Shown here piece by piece: positions 1 to 9,765 of a stretch of DNA of 64,000 nucleotides. The stretch spans positions 1 to 64,000 of the forward strand of contig JANQQA010000307.1 in assembly GCA_028285205.1 (NCBI GenBank), read 5' to 3'. Numbering within the stretch: the first letter of the stretch is position 1; the number at the start of each line of letters is the position of its first letter. Position numbers and translations under genes: made by a program. Under the pieces are notes generated by a model that had not been told where the DNA came from, did not search any database, and saw nothing but the letters and a program-made list of their open reading frames with translations. This DNA is from Bythopirellula sp. (GTDB taxonomy: Bacteria; Planctomycetota; Planctomycetia; Pirellulales; Lacipirellulaceae).

Positions 1-1995
1 GTCCTGGAAGCCAGGACCATACATCGCAAAGTCGAGCTTGCCTGCTGCAAGCAACGTCGCGTCGCGGATTGATTCTGCCTCCAGCCGGCGCCGATTAGCA
101 CGCCAATAAAACTGGTTGCTCCCATCAATCTTTGCGTACGCTTCGTTGTGGGCCGAAGATTGGCGATAAACATGGCTGGTTACTACCAGCTTGTGCAACT
201 GTTTGAGCGATTGGGGAACTTTGATCCACTCACCGCCATCACGAAACTCCGCGGCCAGCCAGTCTAGCAACTCTGGATGCGTTGGTAGTTGCCCCATGCG
301 GCCGAAGTCGTTGGGAGAGTTCACAATTCCGCGTCCGAAGTGATACAACCACACGCGATTGACGATTGAACGCCACGTGAGAGGATTCTTCGAATCGGCA
401 ATCCACTCGGCCAGCGCAACACGACGCTCGCCTTCGGAGTGTTGTTGAGGCAAGTCGAACCGGACAGGCAAATCGCCAGGCAGCTGCAACGTGCCGGGAC
501 TAACCTGTTTGACGTGCTGATCGATCATGCCACGGTTCAGCACAAAAATATCGGCGGGCTTGCCGTTGGTAGGAACATGATTTCCTTCTGGGGCAAAATG
601 GGTCGCGGCAGCGTAAACGTGCTGCTGGGATTCGAGGAGCTTTCTCCGCTTTTCGGCCAGTTTCCCGAGCTCCTCACTGACCTGCTTGATTGCGGCGGTC
701 AGTTCCTCGTTCTCCGCCGAATCGGCAGGGCTGTCACGCAGTGTTTCCTCCAACTGACGTTTTCGCTCCGCCAGTTCGCCCCGCTCGTCCGCGAAAGAAC
801 TCAGTCGAGCAACGACTTCCAGGTCCGTCACGATCGGACGGTCACTCCGGCCAATTGCTGCAAACACGGCTTGCAAGCTGTAGTAGTCCTCTTGCGAGAT
901 CGGGTCGAATTTGTGGTTGTGACAGCGTGCACACTGAACCGTCATACTCGTAAAGGTCTGGATGGTATTGGTCACCATGTCGTCGCGATCGAGATTGCGC
1001 GCGATGCGGCCGTCCATCTTGGCAGCCGAGACCTCGACATGACCGATGAAATCCCAAGGGCCCGCCACCAGGAATCCAGTGGCGGCAATGAGTTCGGGCT
1101 GCTTGGGATACAACACGTCGCCTGCGATTTGTTCCTTGATGAAACGGGCGAAGGGCCGATCGTCGTTGAAGGCACGAATCACATAATCACGATAGGGCCA
1201 GGCATTGGGGCGAAGTTTGTCTTTGTCGTAGCCGTGAGTATCGCCATAGTGTGCGACGTCGAGCCAGTGCCGCGCCCACCGTTCTCCATAGCGCGGTGAA
1301 GCCAGCAGGTAATCGACGAGGGCCGCCCAGGCGCGATCATCGACTCCCACCGCCGAACCCGAGGAAGACAGTCGACTTACCCAAGTTGCCGACTCCTCCG
1401 GTGTCGGCGGCAATCCGATCAGGTCGTAGAACACTCGTCGCACGAGCGTGCGAGCGTCCGCCTCGGCGGACAGCGTCAGCCCCTTTTCGCGGAGCTTGTC
1501 AATCACGAATGCATCAACTGGCGTGGATACGCGCGCACTCGCGTGCGTATCAATGTCCGGAACGCTACTACGTACGATTGGATTGAGTGACCACCAATCA
1601 GTGTCCGTTACTTCGTCTGATTGCAGGTGAAGATCACGGGGCCAGTTAGCGCCGCTGGCGATCCACTGCCGCACGAGCGCGATCTCCTCCTGACTGAGCG
1701 GGTCCGCCTGCTTTGGCATTTCCGCTGCGCCGTTCACCGGAGTGATCAACTCCAACAGATAACTCGCTTCAGGTTCTCCGGGCTGGATTGCGGCACCGCT
1801 GTCACCTCCAGCCATTGTTGATTTCGCCGACTGAAGAGAAAATCCGCCGCTCTGCTCCGCGGAATTGTGACAACTGTAGCAGCGGCGCTGCAGAATCGGT
1901 ACGACCTTGTCGACAAAGAACGCCTCGTCAGCAACGCAAACGCCTTCCGGGCCAAGCAACAACAAAACAACCAGTATTGTACGGTTGTGGATCAT
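1..1995 (-). CDS. DUF1549/DUF1553 (PSCyt1-PSCyt2-PSD1) planctomycete cytochrome-type protein, C-terminus cut by window edge
   Basis: Not in the ORF track because the stop lies outside the window. Reverse-strand translation from 1995 starts MIHNRTILVVLLLLGPEGVCVADEAFFVDKVVPILQRRCYSCHNSAEQSG (signal peptide plus CxxCH haem motif). A second CxxCH (CARCHNHKFDP-type) lies near 905-930. Confidence 0.85.
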   Translation of the reverse strand, partial: MIHNRTILVVLLLLGPEGVCVADEAFFVDKVVPILQRRCYSCHNSAEQSGGFSLQSAKSTMAGGDSGAAIQPGEPEASYLLELITPVNGAAEMPKQADPLSQEEIALVRQWIASGANWPRDLHLQSDEVTDTDWWSLNPIVRSSVPDIDTHASARVSTPVDAFVIDKLREKGLTLSAEADARTLVRRVFYDLIGLPPTPEESATWVSRLSSSGSAVGVDDRAWAALVDYLLASPRYGERWARHWLDVAHYGDTHGYDKDKLRPNAWPYRDYVIRAFNDDRPFARFIKEQIAGDVLYPKQPELIAATGFLVAGPWDFIGHVEVSAAKMDGRIARNLDRDDMVTNTIQTFTSMTVQCARCHNHKFDPISQEDYYSLQAVFAAIGRSDRPIVTDLEVVARLSSFADERGELAERKRQLEETLRDSPADSAENEELTAAIKQVSEELGKLAEKRRKLLESQQHVYAAATHFAPEGNHVPTNGKPADIFVLNRGMIDQHVKQVSPGTLQLPGDLPVRFDLPQQHSEGERRVALAEWIADSKNPLTWRSIVNRVWLYHFGRGIVNSPNDFGRMGQLPTHPELLDWLAAEFRDGGEWIKVPQSLKQLHKLVVTSHVYRQSSAHNEAYAKIDGSNQFYWRANRRRLEAESIRDATLLAAGKLDFAMYGPGFQD

Positions 1996-2029
1996 GTTTC
2001 GCGTCGTGACTCCCAAACGTCTCGTGCTG

Positions 2030-3688
2030 CTAACGCAATGATTGAATCTTTGATTGCTTGGACGCCTGCGCTGCCGGATCGGGTACATCCAGCCCCGCAG
2101 CCCAATAAACTGCATTAGTGAGCATGCGCTTCATCTGCGGCAACTCGAAATCGTCTGGATGTCCCAGTGAAGTGTAAAATGCGCGACCTCCACCGGGTGA
2201 AGTGAACGTCCACGCGACGGGTTCCTCGGGACCAGCGTCCCCAACTCGGCCCATCATCAATAGCTGCGCATCAGTGGCCAGCGGCGACATTTTGTACAGC
2301 CACGAAGCCACCGTGAACTCACCAGGTTGCAGGCGGCTGACGATAGGATGGGAGGTGGACCCTTCAGGGATCCATACTTCCGATGCAGCGTCGCCCTTGT
2401 CTGCATGATTGCCATGGTGGCCCTGATAATTACCGCCCAAGACGACACGATCAAAATCAGGCCATGCAGCGCGGCCATCGGGAACCTTGCCATCACGCTG
2501 TGCGAACGCGTGACTCGTTGTCCGCAGAGCCACGATAGGCTTCCCAGCCTCAACGAACTGGCGAATTGTGCCGAGTTGCTCCGGCTTGAGAGATCGACGC
2601 CACATGGAGATCAGCGCTAGATCGGCATTGGCCAGCACCTTCTCCAAGCCAGGCAGATCGTGGGTGTCGCGATCATCGTTGATCACATAGTCAACCTTGA
2701 AGTCCTTGCCCAGGTTCTCCGCTGCGAACTTAGGAAGCGTCTTGTACGTTTCGTACTCGAACTCGCTGACCACGACCGCCAGCCTCGGCCGAGAATCGCT
2801 TTGGAAGCGGAATTCGTCTCCGCCAAGGATGTCGGTGCTGAGCACGGTCGGGCAGACGAACTTCTCGATGTGCTCGATGATGAGATCCGTGCCGGTGTGA
2901 TGGTTTACATAGGGCCACATTGCAGGGTTGTACATCGTGTCTGTCATGTCGCGCACGAGGACTACATTCTTGCCATTTTTGGCCAGCTGCCGCAGCCCAA
3001 ACGGGCGCCCCAGGACGCACATATTGGTGTGAACGCCAACGAGCAAGACGTTCTTAATCCCACGCGATTCGAGCAAGTTCCAGGCCTCGACGCCGCTGTC
3101 GGTAATCGCGTCGTTGTCAGAGATCTCCAGGACGTCGATCTGACGAGTCCACGGAGCGTTGGGATTGCGCCCCATTCCTCGCAGCTTCGCATGCCATTGT
3201 TCGTGCACAACTGGGTCATCGTCCTCGCCGCCATCTGATTGGTCGATGGGATAAGTTCCTTGCTCCTCCGCTGGGATCCTGTGGCACCATTCGCCGATTT
3301 CGGCCGGCAGATTCACGGCTGTTGGCGCTTCACTTGCGCGCAGCCGAGCGGGATGCCCCTCGTAGGGCGCAAGGCAGCTGCTCGGCGAATGAATGATGAA
3401 GACGCCCGCGTCACGGGCTTTCTTGACGACCTCGTTCATCCGTGGAGCGATTTCCTTGACGCGCTGAACGGCGTTGTAGCAGTGATGGGCATCCCACATA
3501 TCGCAGATGATGAGCGCTGTCTCGCCTGCGTTCCATCGTTCGGTTCGCCACTGGGGAGCAAAGACACCGCTGCCCGGCCGAGTTTCCTGGCGCGTTCGCA
3601 ATTCCAACTCTATTGACTCTGCCACGACGGGCTTGCTCCCAAGAATCGCGACTGTCCCCAACAGCACGAGCCGCACGATCGAGTGCAT
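2030..3688 (-). CDS. Secreted isochorismatase-family cysteine hydrolase fused to a ThuA-like domain
   Basis: Translation has LIICDMWDAHHC and GVHTNMCVLGRPFG (isochorismatase-like Asp and Cys). The C-terminal half resembles ThuA-like glutamine-amidotransferase folds (ADLALISMWRRSLKPEQLGTIRQFVEAGKPIVALRTTSHAF). ORF opens at 3748; ATG at 3688 before a signal peptide is the likelier start. Confidence 0.75.
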   Translation of the reverse strand: MHSIVRLVLLGTVAILGSKPVVAESIELELRTRQETRPGSGVFAPQWRTERWNAGETALIICDMWDAHHCYNAVQRVKEIAPRMNEVVKKARDAGVFIIHSPSSCLAPYEGHPARLRASEAPTAVNLPAEIGEWCHRIPAEEQGTYPIDQSDGGEDDDPVVHEQWHAKLRGMGRNPNAPWTRQIDVLEISDNDAITDSGVEAWNLLESRGIKNVLLVGVHTNMCVLGRPFGLRQLAKNGKNVVLVRDMTDTMYNPAMWPYVNHHTGTDLIIEHIEKFVCPTVLSTDILGGDEFRFQSDSRPRLAVVVSEFEYETYKTLPKFAAENLGKDFKVDYVINDDRDTHDLPGLEKVLANADLALISMWRRSLKPEQLGTIRQFVEAGKPIVALRTTSHAFAQRDGKVPDGRAAWPDFDRVVLGGNYQGHHGNHADKGDAASEVWIPEGSTSHPIVSRLQPGEFTVASWLYKMSPLATDAQLLMMGRVGDAGPEEPVAWTFTSPGGGRAFYTSLGHPDDFELPQMKRMLTNAVYWAAGLDVPDPAAQASKQSKIQSLR

Positions 3689-3731
3689 GGCTTTGCTTTT
3701 TCCTCTGACCGGTACTATTGTGCGATAAGCT

Positions 3732-5189
3732 TCACGCCAGGATTTCATGGATCAACTCTCCGTGTACGTCGGTGATTCGACGGTTTAGTCCGTTGTGGTA
3801 GTAGGTCACGCGTTCGTGGTCGAGTCCGACCAGGTGCAGGACGGTGGCATAGAAGTCCCACACCGTCGTGGGCGTCCCGATCGCGCGACGTCCGAAGTCG
3901 TCGGTCGTTCCGTGCACGGCTCCACCTTGAATGCCAGCGCCCATCATCCAGCATGTGAACCCGTCGGGATTATGATCCCGCCCGGCAGTGCCCTGCTGAT
4001 GAGTCGGCATGCGGCCAAACTCCGTCGTCCACAGCACAAGTGTGTCGTCCAGCAACCCCCGCTGATTCAAATCGGTTAGCAGCGCCGCGGTGGGCTGGTC
4101 GAAAATCGGACAATGCCGCTCGTAGTCGGCCTTCAAGGTCTTATGCGCATCCCAATTGAGCTTGCCGTCGACTCCCGAAGCGCGCGCTGCGCAATACAAG
4201 TTGACGTAGCGAACACCTCGCTCGAGCAGCCGCCGAGCCAGCAAACAATTCTTAGCATAGCCCGCGAGATACTTGTTCGTGCTGTCGGTCCCGTAGGTTC
4301 GATGCGTTGATTGCGATTCAGCGCTCAGGTCAGACACCTCGGGAGCCGAAAGCTGCATGCGAGCGGCCAGTTCGTACGCAGCGATGCGCGCATACAAATC
4401 CGTATTACCCGGATTCGCTATGGCATGCCGTTGGTTAAGCTCTTGCAGGAATTCACGCGTCGCCTCATCTTCAGCGTCTTGAACACTGGAAGGCGTTTTC
4501 AAATTACGGATCGATTGCTGAGCACTGAGCATCACACCTTGATGACGCGCTGGCAAGAAGCCGTTGCTCCAGTTCGCTTTACCGTTGGGCGGTTCGCCAC
4601 GCAAGTCTGGAATCGCCACGTACGCGGGTAGATTCTCGTTCTCACTGCCGAGCGCGTAACTGAGCCAGGCCCCCGCACTAGGAAACCCTTCGGTCGCATG
4701 GCCGGTGTTCATGAAGATGCAACCCGGCCCATGCGTATTTGATTTCGACGTCATCGAGTGGATGAAAGCGATGTCGTCGACATGCCGCGCCATGTGAGGC
4801 AACATACTAGAAATCTGCTTACCACTTTCACCGCACGAAACGAACGGCCACGGACTGCGCATCAGGTTTCCGTTCTTGCCTTGAAAGCTCGAAAAGTTGC
4901 CTTCTCCGGGCAAGGGCTGGCCGTGACGCTTGGTGAGCTCAGGCTTGTACTCCCACAAATCTATGTGCGAGGCGGCGCCCGGGCAGAAGATCTGCAGGAC
5001 TCGCTCCGCTTTTGGGAAGTAATGACGGCTATGGGCGTCGTATGCCCGCGGCGTACCTCCTCGCGCCTCTGCGGCTTGTAGGTGACTCAATCCGATAGCC
5101 GCTAAGCCGCTGTAGACGCTTCCCAACATCGCTCGGCGCGTGAGTTGATCGCTCTGAGACACATCGTTCGATTGTGTGTTCATGCTCAC
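3732..5189 (-). CDS. DUF1501 domain-containing protein (sulfatase-like fold)
   Basis: Typical DUF1501 features: LTRRAMLGSVYSGLAAIG twin-Arg-like N-terminus, FCPGAASHIDLWEYKPEL, TTEFGRMPTHQQGTAGRDHNPDGFT. Confidence 0.9.
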   Translation of the reverse strand: MSMNTQSNDVSQSDQLTRRAMLGSVYSGLAAIGLSHLQAAEARGGTPRAYDAHSRHYFPKAERVLQIFCPGAASHIDLWEYKPELTKRHGQPLPGEGNFSSFQGKNGNLMRSPWPFVSCGESGKQISSMLPHMARHVDDIAFIHSMTSKSNTHGPGCIFMNTGHATEGFPSAGAWLSYALGSENENLPAYVAIPDLRGEPPNGKANWSNGFLPARHQGVMLSAQQSIRNLKTPSSVQDAEDEATREFLQELNQRHAIANPGNTDLYARIAAYELAARMQLSAPEVSDLSAESQSTHRTYGTDSTNKYLAGYAKNCLLARRLLERGVRYVNLYCAARASGVDGKLNWDAHKTLKADYERHCPIFDQPTAALLTDLNQRGLLDDTLVLWTTEFGRMPTHQQGTAGRDHNPDGFTCWMMGAGIQGGAVHGTTDDFGRRAIGTPTTVWDFYATVLHLVGLDHERVTYYHNGLNRRITDVHGELIHEILA

Positions 5190-5208
5190 CGCTCGCTTGG
5201 GGACTTGG

Positions 5209-8142
5209 TCAGTTGAGATAAATCAATTCGTTGGCATTCAGCAGTGCTCTACACAAGGCTCGCAGGCCGTGTTGCTCGACGAGCCGGTTTGCTGCTCGAC
5301 TCTCATTCTCGTCGGGTAAGCGGGAAAATGCGAATCTGAAAGCCAATTCGATCGGCTTCGATCCGTCCTCCTCAGCTCGGCGTCGCACTCGTTGAGCAAG
5401 GAAGTCGGCCATATCGATCGTGAACTGGTGATTGAGCAACGACAAGGCCTGCAACGGCGTCGTCGTTGCCGCACGGCGGGGCGTCGAAAACGCACAATCG
5501 GGCGAGTCGAAGTCGGTCATCAGGTCCACATGCATCGCCCGCGCATTGTGATGGTAGACTGCCCGTCGATAAGTTTCCGGCCCGTGGGTTTCCAACGGAT
5601 AGTACGTCGCGACGTTGTCTTGTACGTAACGAAATAAACGGAATCCCGGTCCGCCCTGTCGGATGTCAAGTTTGCCGGCAATGGAGAGCATCGAATCTCG
5701 GATCTCCTCGGCCGACAAACGGCGGGGCGGAAATCTCCACAACAATCGGCTCTCACCGTCGATGCGAGCGGCGTCAGCTCGATACGTGCTCGCTTGTCGG
5801 TACGTTTGCGATAGCATGAGTAACTTGTGCATCGGTTTGAGCCGCCAGTTCTGCCGCTGAAGTTCCAGCGCGAGCCAGTCCAACAACTGCGGATGAGAAG
5901 GCCGGCCGCCCATGAATCCAAAATCGCTCGGCGTGTTAACGATTCCCGTTCCGAAGTGATAGTGCCACAACCGATTTGCCAATACGCGAGGCGTGATTGG
6001 TTGATCGGCGGATGTCATCCACCTCGCCAGCGCCATTCTGCGTTGCGGCTCCGGAGCTTCGCTTCCCAGCCGAAACTCCGCCGTAGGAGCGTCCACCAGC
6101 TGCAAACTGGCCGGCTGGACCGCATCGCCCTTGCGTTGAGTGCTCCCGCCCAAGAAAACGTGATAGGGCCCGTCGTTTTGATTGAACTGCCCGACCCACC
6201 AGCGCGGCGGTGCTAACTGTTTTTGCAGTTCGGCAAGGTCCTGCGTGAGCTGCCTGCGAGATTCAAGCTGGCGGACAACGATCGGATTCTGCTGGGCCTC
6301 AAGGCCTACGGCGAGAGGATTCTCGTTGGAGCTTGCCTCACCTTCGTAGGCAATTCGATCGACCGACGAAGCCACCGTTTGCCACTCGTGCCCGTCGGCT
6401 GAGACTTTGATCGAATACTCTGTCGGCAAGCGATCGCTGTATTCTCCCTCGCGGTCACGTCCCCAAACAATCCGCTCGACACTGACTTTCTGGGGAAACT
6501 CCAGCTGCACCCAGCCGCCTCCCGATTCATTGGAAATCCAGCTCTGGCTATTGCCGTGTTCGCCATCATTCACGTGCTTGAGCTGATGCTTGGGATTGCC
6601 TTGGTAGTTGCCTGACGACGTCAGCTTCGTTCCGGGTGTGCTTGCGATGTTTCGCGATTGTCCCTCTCCTGTCTCAACGGTGAAGACCTCCAACTCGTCG
6701 ATGCATGGTTCTCCAGAGTTCGTCGCGCCGACTTCGAATCGCAGGAAGCGGGCCGCGGTGGGGATGATCCGCTCCGAATTTCGTCGCGAGTTGACCGCAG
6801 GTCGCACACGTTGCACCACGTTCTTGCGTCCGGACGAATCCGTCGTTGAGGCGATGGGTTCGAATCGAAACAGCTGACGATCGATCTCAACCAGCTTCGA
6901 CTTGATCGAGTTGATCCTCCCTGCGACATCCGGATCGGGTTCGATTGATAACTCCCGGTCCCCGTGCTGAACGCCGGCGAATGTTGCGTAGAGTCGGTAG
7001 TAGTCGCGTTGGGAGATCGGATCGAATTTGTGATCGTGGCAGCGACTGCAGCCGACGGTGAAACCGAGAAATGCCGAAGTCGTGGCACGGATCATCTCAT
7101 CGATCGTATCCGCGCGGATTTGCGCCGCCTGCACGGGATCTTGATTGCCGACGTTGTCATAAGGTCCACACACCAGGAATGTCGTCCCCACGGAGACCTC
7201 AGGAACTCCTGGTGCGATCACATCGCCCGCCAGATGCTCCTTGATGAACTGATCGAAGGGCTTGTCCTCGTTGAAGGAGCGGATTACGTAATCGCGAAAC
7301 GGCCAAGCATTCGTGATGATCACGTTGCGTTCGAAGCCATTGCTCTCTCCAAACCGAACGATGTCGAGCCAGTGGCGTCCCCAATGCTCGCCGTAATGCG
7401 GCGAAGCCAACAGTCGATTGATGAGTGATTCATAGGTTCGCGGTCCAACAGTGTTGAACTCGCTCGTTTCCTGCTCGCAATCCTGTACGAACTTCTCGAC
7501 GTCTGCGGGTGCAGGTGGGAGTCCCGTGAGGTCATAAGTTGCACGACGAATCAGTACGCGTGGGCTCGCTGGCGGCGAGGGGGACAGCCCCTCTGACTGA
7601 AGTTTGGCATGGATGAAGCGATCGATTGTGTTCTGCTGCCAATCCGGGGGTATCGAAGCTGCATCTGGAGGAGACACTTCTTGGAGCGGCTGAAGTGACC
7701 ACCAATCGTATCCTGCTCGCCGGTCGCTCGTGACGGCAAATGGGTTGAGCGGCTCCTTTGGAAACGAGGCCCCCGCCTCGATCCACTGCTTCAGGCTGGC
7801 GATCTGCGCTTTAGTGAGTGGGTGCTTCGGGGGCATTTCATGAGCACGTACGCGGTGCAGCAAGAGACTATCTTGTCCGCTGCCGGGGACGATCGCGCGA
7901 CCGCTGTGGCCCCCCTTCATCGCACTTGCGCGCGTCCGCAGATCGAGGCCTCCCTTCGGGTCGCTGCCGTGGCATTCCAAGCAGGCGGTCGCCAGAATCA
8001 GCGAAGCGTCGCGTGTAAGCTGCAAAATTGTTGGCGCTTCGTTCTCCGCCGCCGCAGATTGAGCCGCGAACGTATCGACTGCAACGCCTCCAAATAGCGT
8101 TGTGAAAGCAATCGCGAATATCAGTAGGTTGTGCGCCCGCAT
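5209..8142 (-). CDS. DUF1549/DUF1553 protein with PSCyt1 haem domain and an internal discoidin-like (F5/8 type C) insertion
   Basis: ATACLECHGSDPKGGLDLR (PSCyt1), GCSRCHDHKFDPI (PSCyt2), LANRLWHYHFGTGIVNTPSDFGFMGGRPSHPQLLDWLA (PSD1); discoidin-like stretch GGGWVQLEFPQKVSVERIVWGRDREGEYSDRLPTEYSIKVSADGHEWQTVA. Confidence 0.9.
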   Translation of the reverse strand: MRAHNLLIFAIAFTTLFGGVAVDTFAAQSAAAENEAPTILQLTRDASLILATACLECHGSDPKGGLDLRTRASAMKGGHSGRAIVPGSGQDSLLLHRVRAHEMPPKHPLTKAQIASLKQWIEAGASFPKEPLNPFAVTSDRRAGYDWWSLQPLQEVSPPDAASIPPDWQQNTIDRFIHAKLQSEGLSPSPPASPRVLIRRATYDLTGLPPAPADVEKFVQDCEQETSEFNTVGPRTYESLINRLLASPHYGEHWGRHWLDIVRFGESNGFERNVIITNAWPFRDYVIRSFNEDKPFDQFIKEHLAGDVIAPGVPEVSVGTTFLVCGPYDNVGNQDPVQAAQIRADTIDEMIRATTSAFLGFTVGCSRCHDHKFDPISQRDYYRLYATFAGVQHGDRELSIEPDPDVAGRINSIKSKLVEIDRQLFRFEPIASTTDSSGRKNVVQRVRPAVNSRRNSERIIPTAARFLRFEVGATNSGEPCIDELEVFTVETGEGQSRNIASTPGTKLTSSGNYQGNPKHQLKHVNDGEHGNSQSWISNESGGGWVQLEFPQKVSVERIVWGRDREGEYSDRLPTEYSIKVSADGHEWQTVASSVDRIAYEGEASSNENPLAVGLEAQQNPIVVRQLESRRQLTQDLAELQKQLAPPRWWVGQFNQNDGPYHVFLGGSTQRKGDAVQPASLQLVDAPTAEFRLGSEAPEPQRRMALARWMTSADQPITPRVLANRLWHYHFGTGIVNTPSDFGFMGGRPSHPQLLDWLALELQRQNWRLKPMHKLLMLSQTYRQASTYRADAARIDGESRLLWRFPPRRLSAEEIRDSMLSIAGKLDIRQGGPGFRLFRYVQDNVATYYPLETHGPETYRRAVYHHNARAMHVDLMTDFDSPDCAFSTPRRAATTTPLQALSLLNHQFTIDMADFLAQRVRRRAEEDGSKPIELAFRFAFSRLPDENESRAANRLVEQHGLRALCRALLNANELIYLN

Positions 8143-8351
8143 GACATTCTTCGCTATGGCTGAAAGAAGAAAACGATGACCGAGAAGAATCCTTACTCTC
8201 GGCAGCCCTTATGATACACGACTCGCAGAGCGTTGCCACAACAAGACAACTCGACGAGACGAATGCGATGCAAGAAAAGTCGCAAGTGAGGCGCAAAACG
8301 AGCAAATAACGCCGTGCCGAAGATCGCCGCAGACTGACCTGTTGGCCCGAG

Positions 8352-9746
8352 TTACGCGATCACGGGGTGCACGATTTCTCCGTGCACGTCTGTCAGACGA
8401 AAGTCTCTACCCGAATAGTGATAGGTGAGACGTTCGTGATCGAGTCCGAGCAGATGGAGCATCGTGGCGTGCAGGTCGTGGATGTGCACACGATCTTCGA
8501 CCCCCTTGGCGCCTAATTCGTCCGTCGCGCCGTGAGCAAAGCCACCACGGGTGCCGCCACCCGCCATCCAAACAGTAAAGGCTTGGGCGTTGTGCTGCCG
8601 GCCCGCTTTATGCCAACTTCCCTCGGCCACCGGAGTGCGACCGAATTCACCGCACGAGACGACCAGCGTGTCGTCCAACATGCCGCGCTCGTCCAGATCC
8701 GCCAACAGTGCTGCGATCGGCTGATCGATGCGCTTGCAGCTGGCAGCAATTCCTCGATCGATATTGCTATGATGATCCCAGCCTGCGTGGTTCACTTGAA
8801 TGTAACGCACACCCGCTTCCGCAAATCGTCGCGCCAGGATGCACATGCGTGCCATGTCGTCGGTCTGGTCGCCGTTGACGCCGTAGAAGTCGAGCAAATG
8901 CTGCGGTTCGTCAGCAAGATTGAAGATTTGGCTCGCCTCGGTCTGCATCCGAAAGGCACGTTCGTAAGTCTGAATTAACCCGTCAATTTCCGCGACCGGA
9001 CCGACCTGCGCTCGATGCTGCTGGTTGAGCGACTGCGAGAGTTGCATCAGCTGACGCTGCTGCGATGCGTTCCAGTGCTTGTTCGTCAGATTCGACACGC
9101 TGACATCTTTGGCGCGAATGCCATCGTGTCCCAGCGCCACACCCTGACACAGCGCGGGCAGGAATGCGTTAGAGTACATTCGAGACCCGTGGCTGCTGGT
9201 CGGGCGGATGGAAATGAAGCCTGGCAGCGAGTTGCTCTCCACGCCCAATCCATAGACGACCCAGCTACCGATCGACGGACGCACAAAATTCTGCACGCCG
9301 GTATGAAACGCCAGCATCGCATTGGAGTGGTTCGCCGAATCAGTATGCATCGAACGAATCAAGCACAGGTCGTCTGCGCGGAGGCCCATATGTGGCAGCG
9401 TGCGGCTCAGCTCTAAACCACTTTCGCCACACCGGTCGAACGTAAACGGCGAGCCCTTGTACTTCGCTCCATTTGGCTGCTTTTTGTTGACAGGTTCGCC
9501 ATCGCGTTGGCGCAACCCAGGCTTCGGGTCGAACAGATCCATCTGGCTCTGTCCACCTTGCATGAACAAAAAGATCACGCGTTTGGCACGCGCTGCATAG
9601 TGCGTCTGCTTTGGCTCAAGCACACTTGACTGAACCTGGTCCGCGAGCATCCCAGAAAATGCGAGCGAGCCAAAGCCTAAGCCCACTTCGCGCAACCACT
9701 GTCGACGTGAGAAACTGCCGTTGCCGTTGTCCCTATTCATAAACAC
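8352..9746 (-). CDS. DUF1501 domain-containing protein
   Basis: SRRQWLREVGLGFGSLAFSGMLADQ, RVIFLFMQGGQSQMDLFDPKPGL, VSCGEFGRTPVAEGSWHKAGRQHNAQAFTVWMAGGG. Confidence 0.9.
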   Translation of the reverse strand: MFMNRDNGNGSFSRRQWLREVGLGFGSLAFSGMLADQVQSSVLEPKQTHYAARAKRVIFLFMQGGQSQMDLFDPKPGLRQRDGEPVNKKQPNGAKYKGSPFTFDRCGESGLELSRTLPHMGLRADDLCLIRSMHTDSANHSNAMLAFHTGVQNFVRPSIGSWVVYGLGVESNSLPGFISIRPTSSHGSRMYSNAFLPALCQGVALGHDGIRAKDVSVSNLTNKHWNASQQRQLMQLSQSLNQQHRAQVGPVAEIDGLIQTYERAFRMQTEASQIFNLADEPQHLLDFYGVNGDQTDDMARMCILARRFAEAGVRYIQVNHAGWDHHSNIDRGIAASCKRIDQPIAALLADLDERGMLDDTLVVSCGEFGRTPVAEGSWHKAGRQHNAQAFTVWMAGGGTRGGFAHGATDELGAKGVEDRVHIHDLHATMLHLLGLDHERLTYHYSGRDFRLTDVHGEIVHPVIA

Positions 9747-9765
9747 AGCGGTTCGCCTCGTGGCA

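Noticed and set aside
439-1299. Plus-strand ORF of 286 aa listed in the track
   Set aside because: Antisense to the DUF1549/DUF1553 gene (1-1995, minus), which has clear haem and PSD1 motifs; the ORF has no domain logic.
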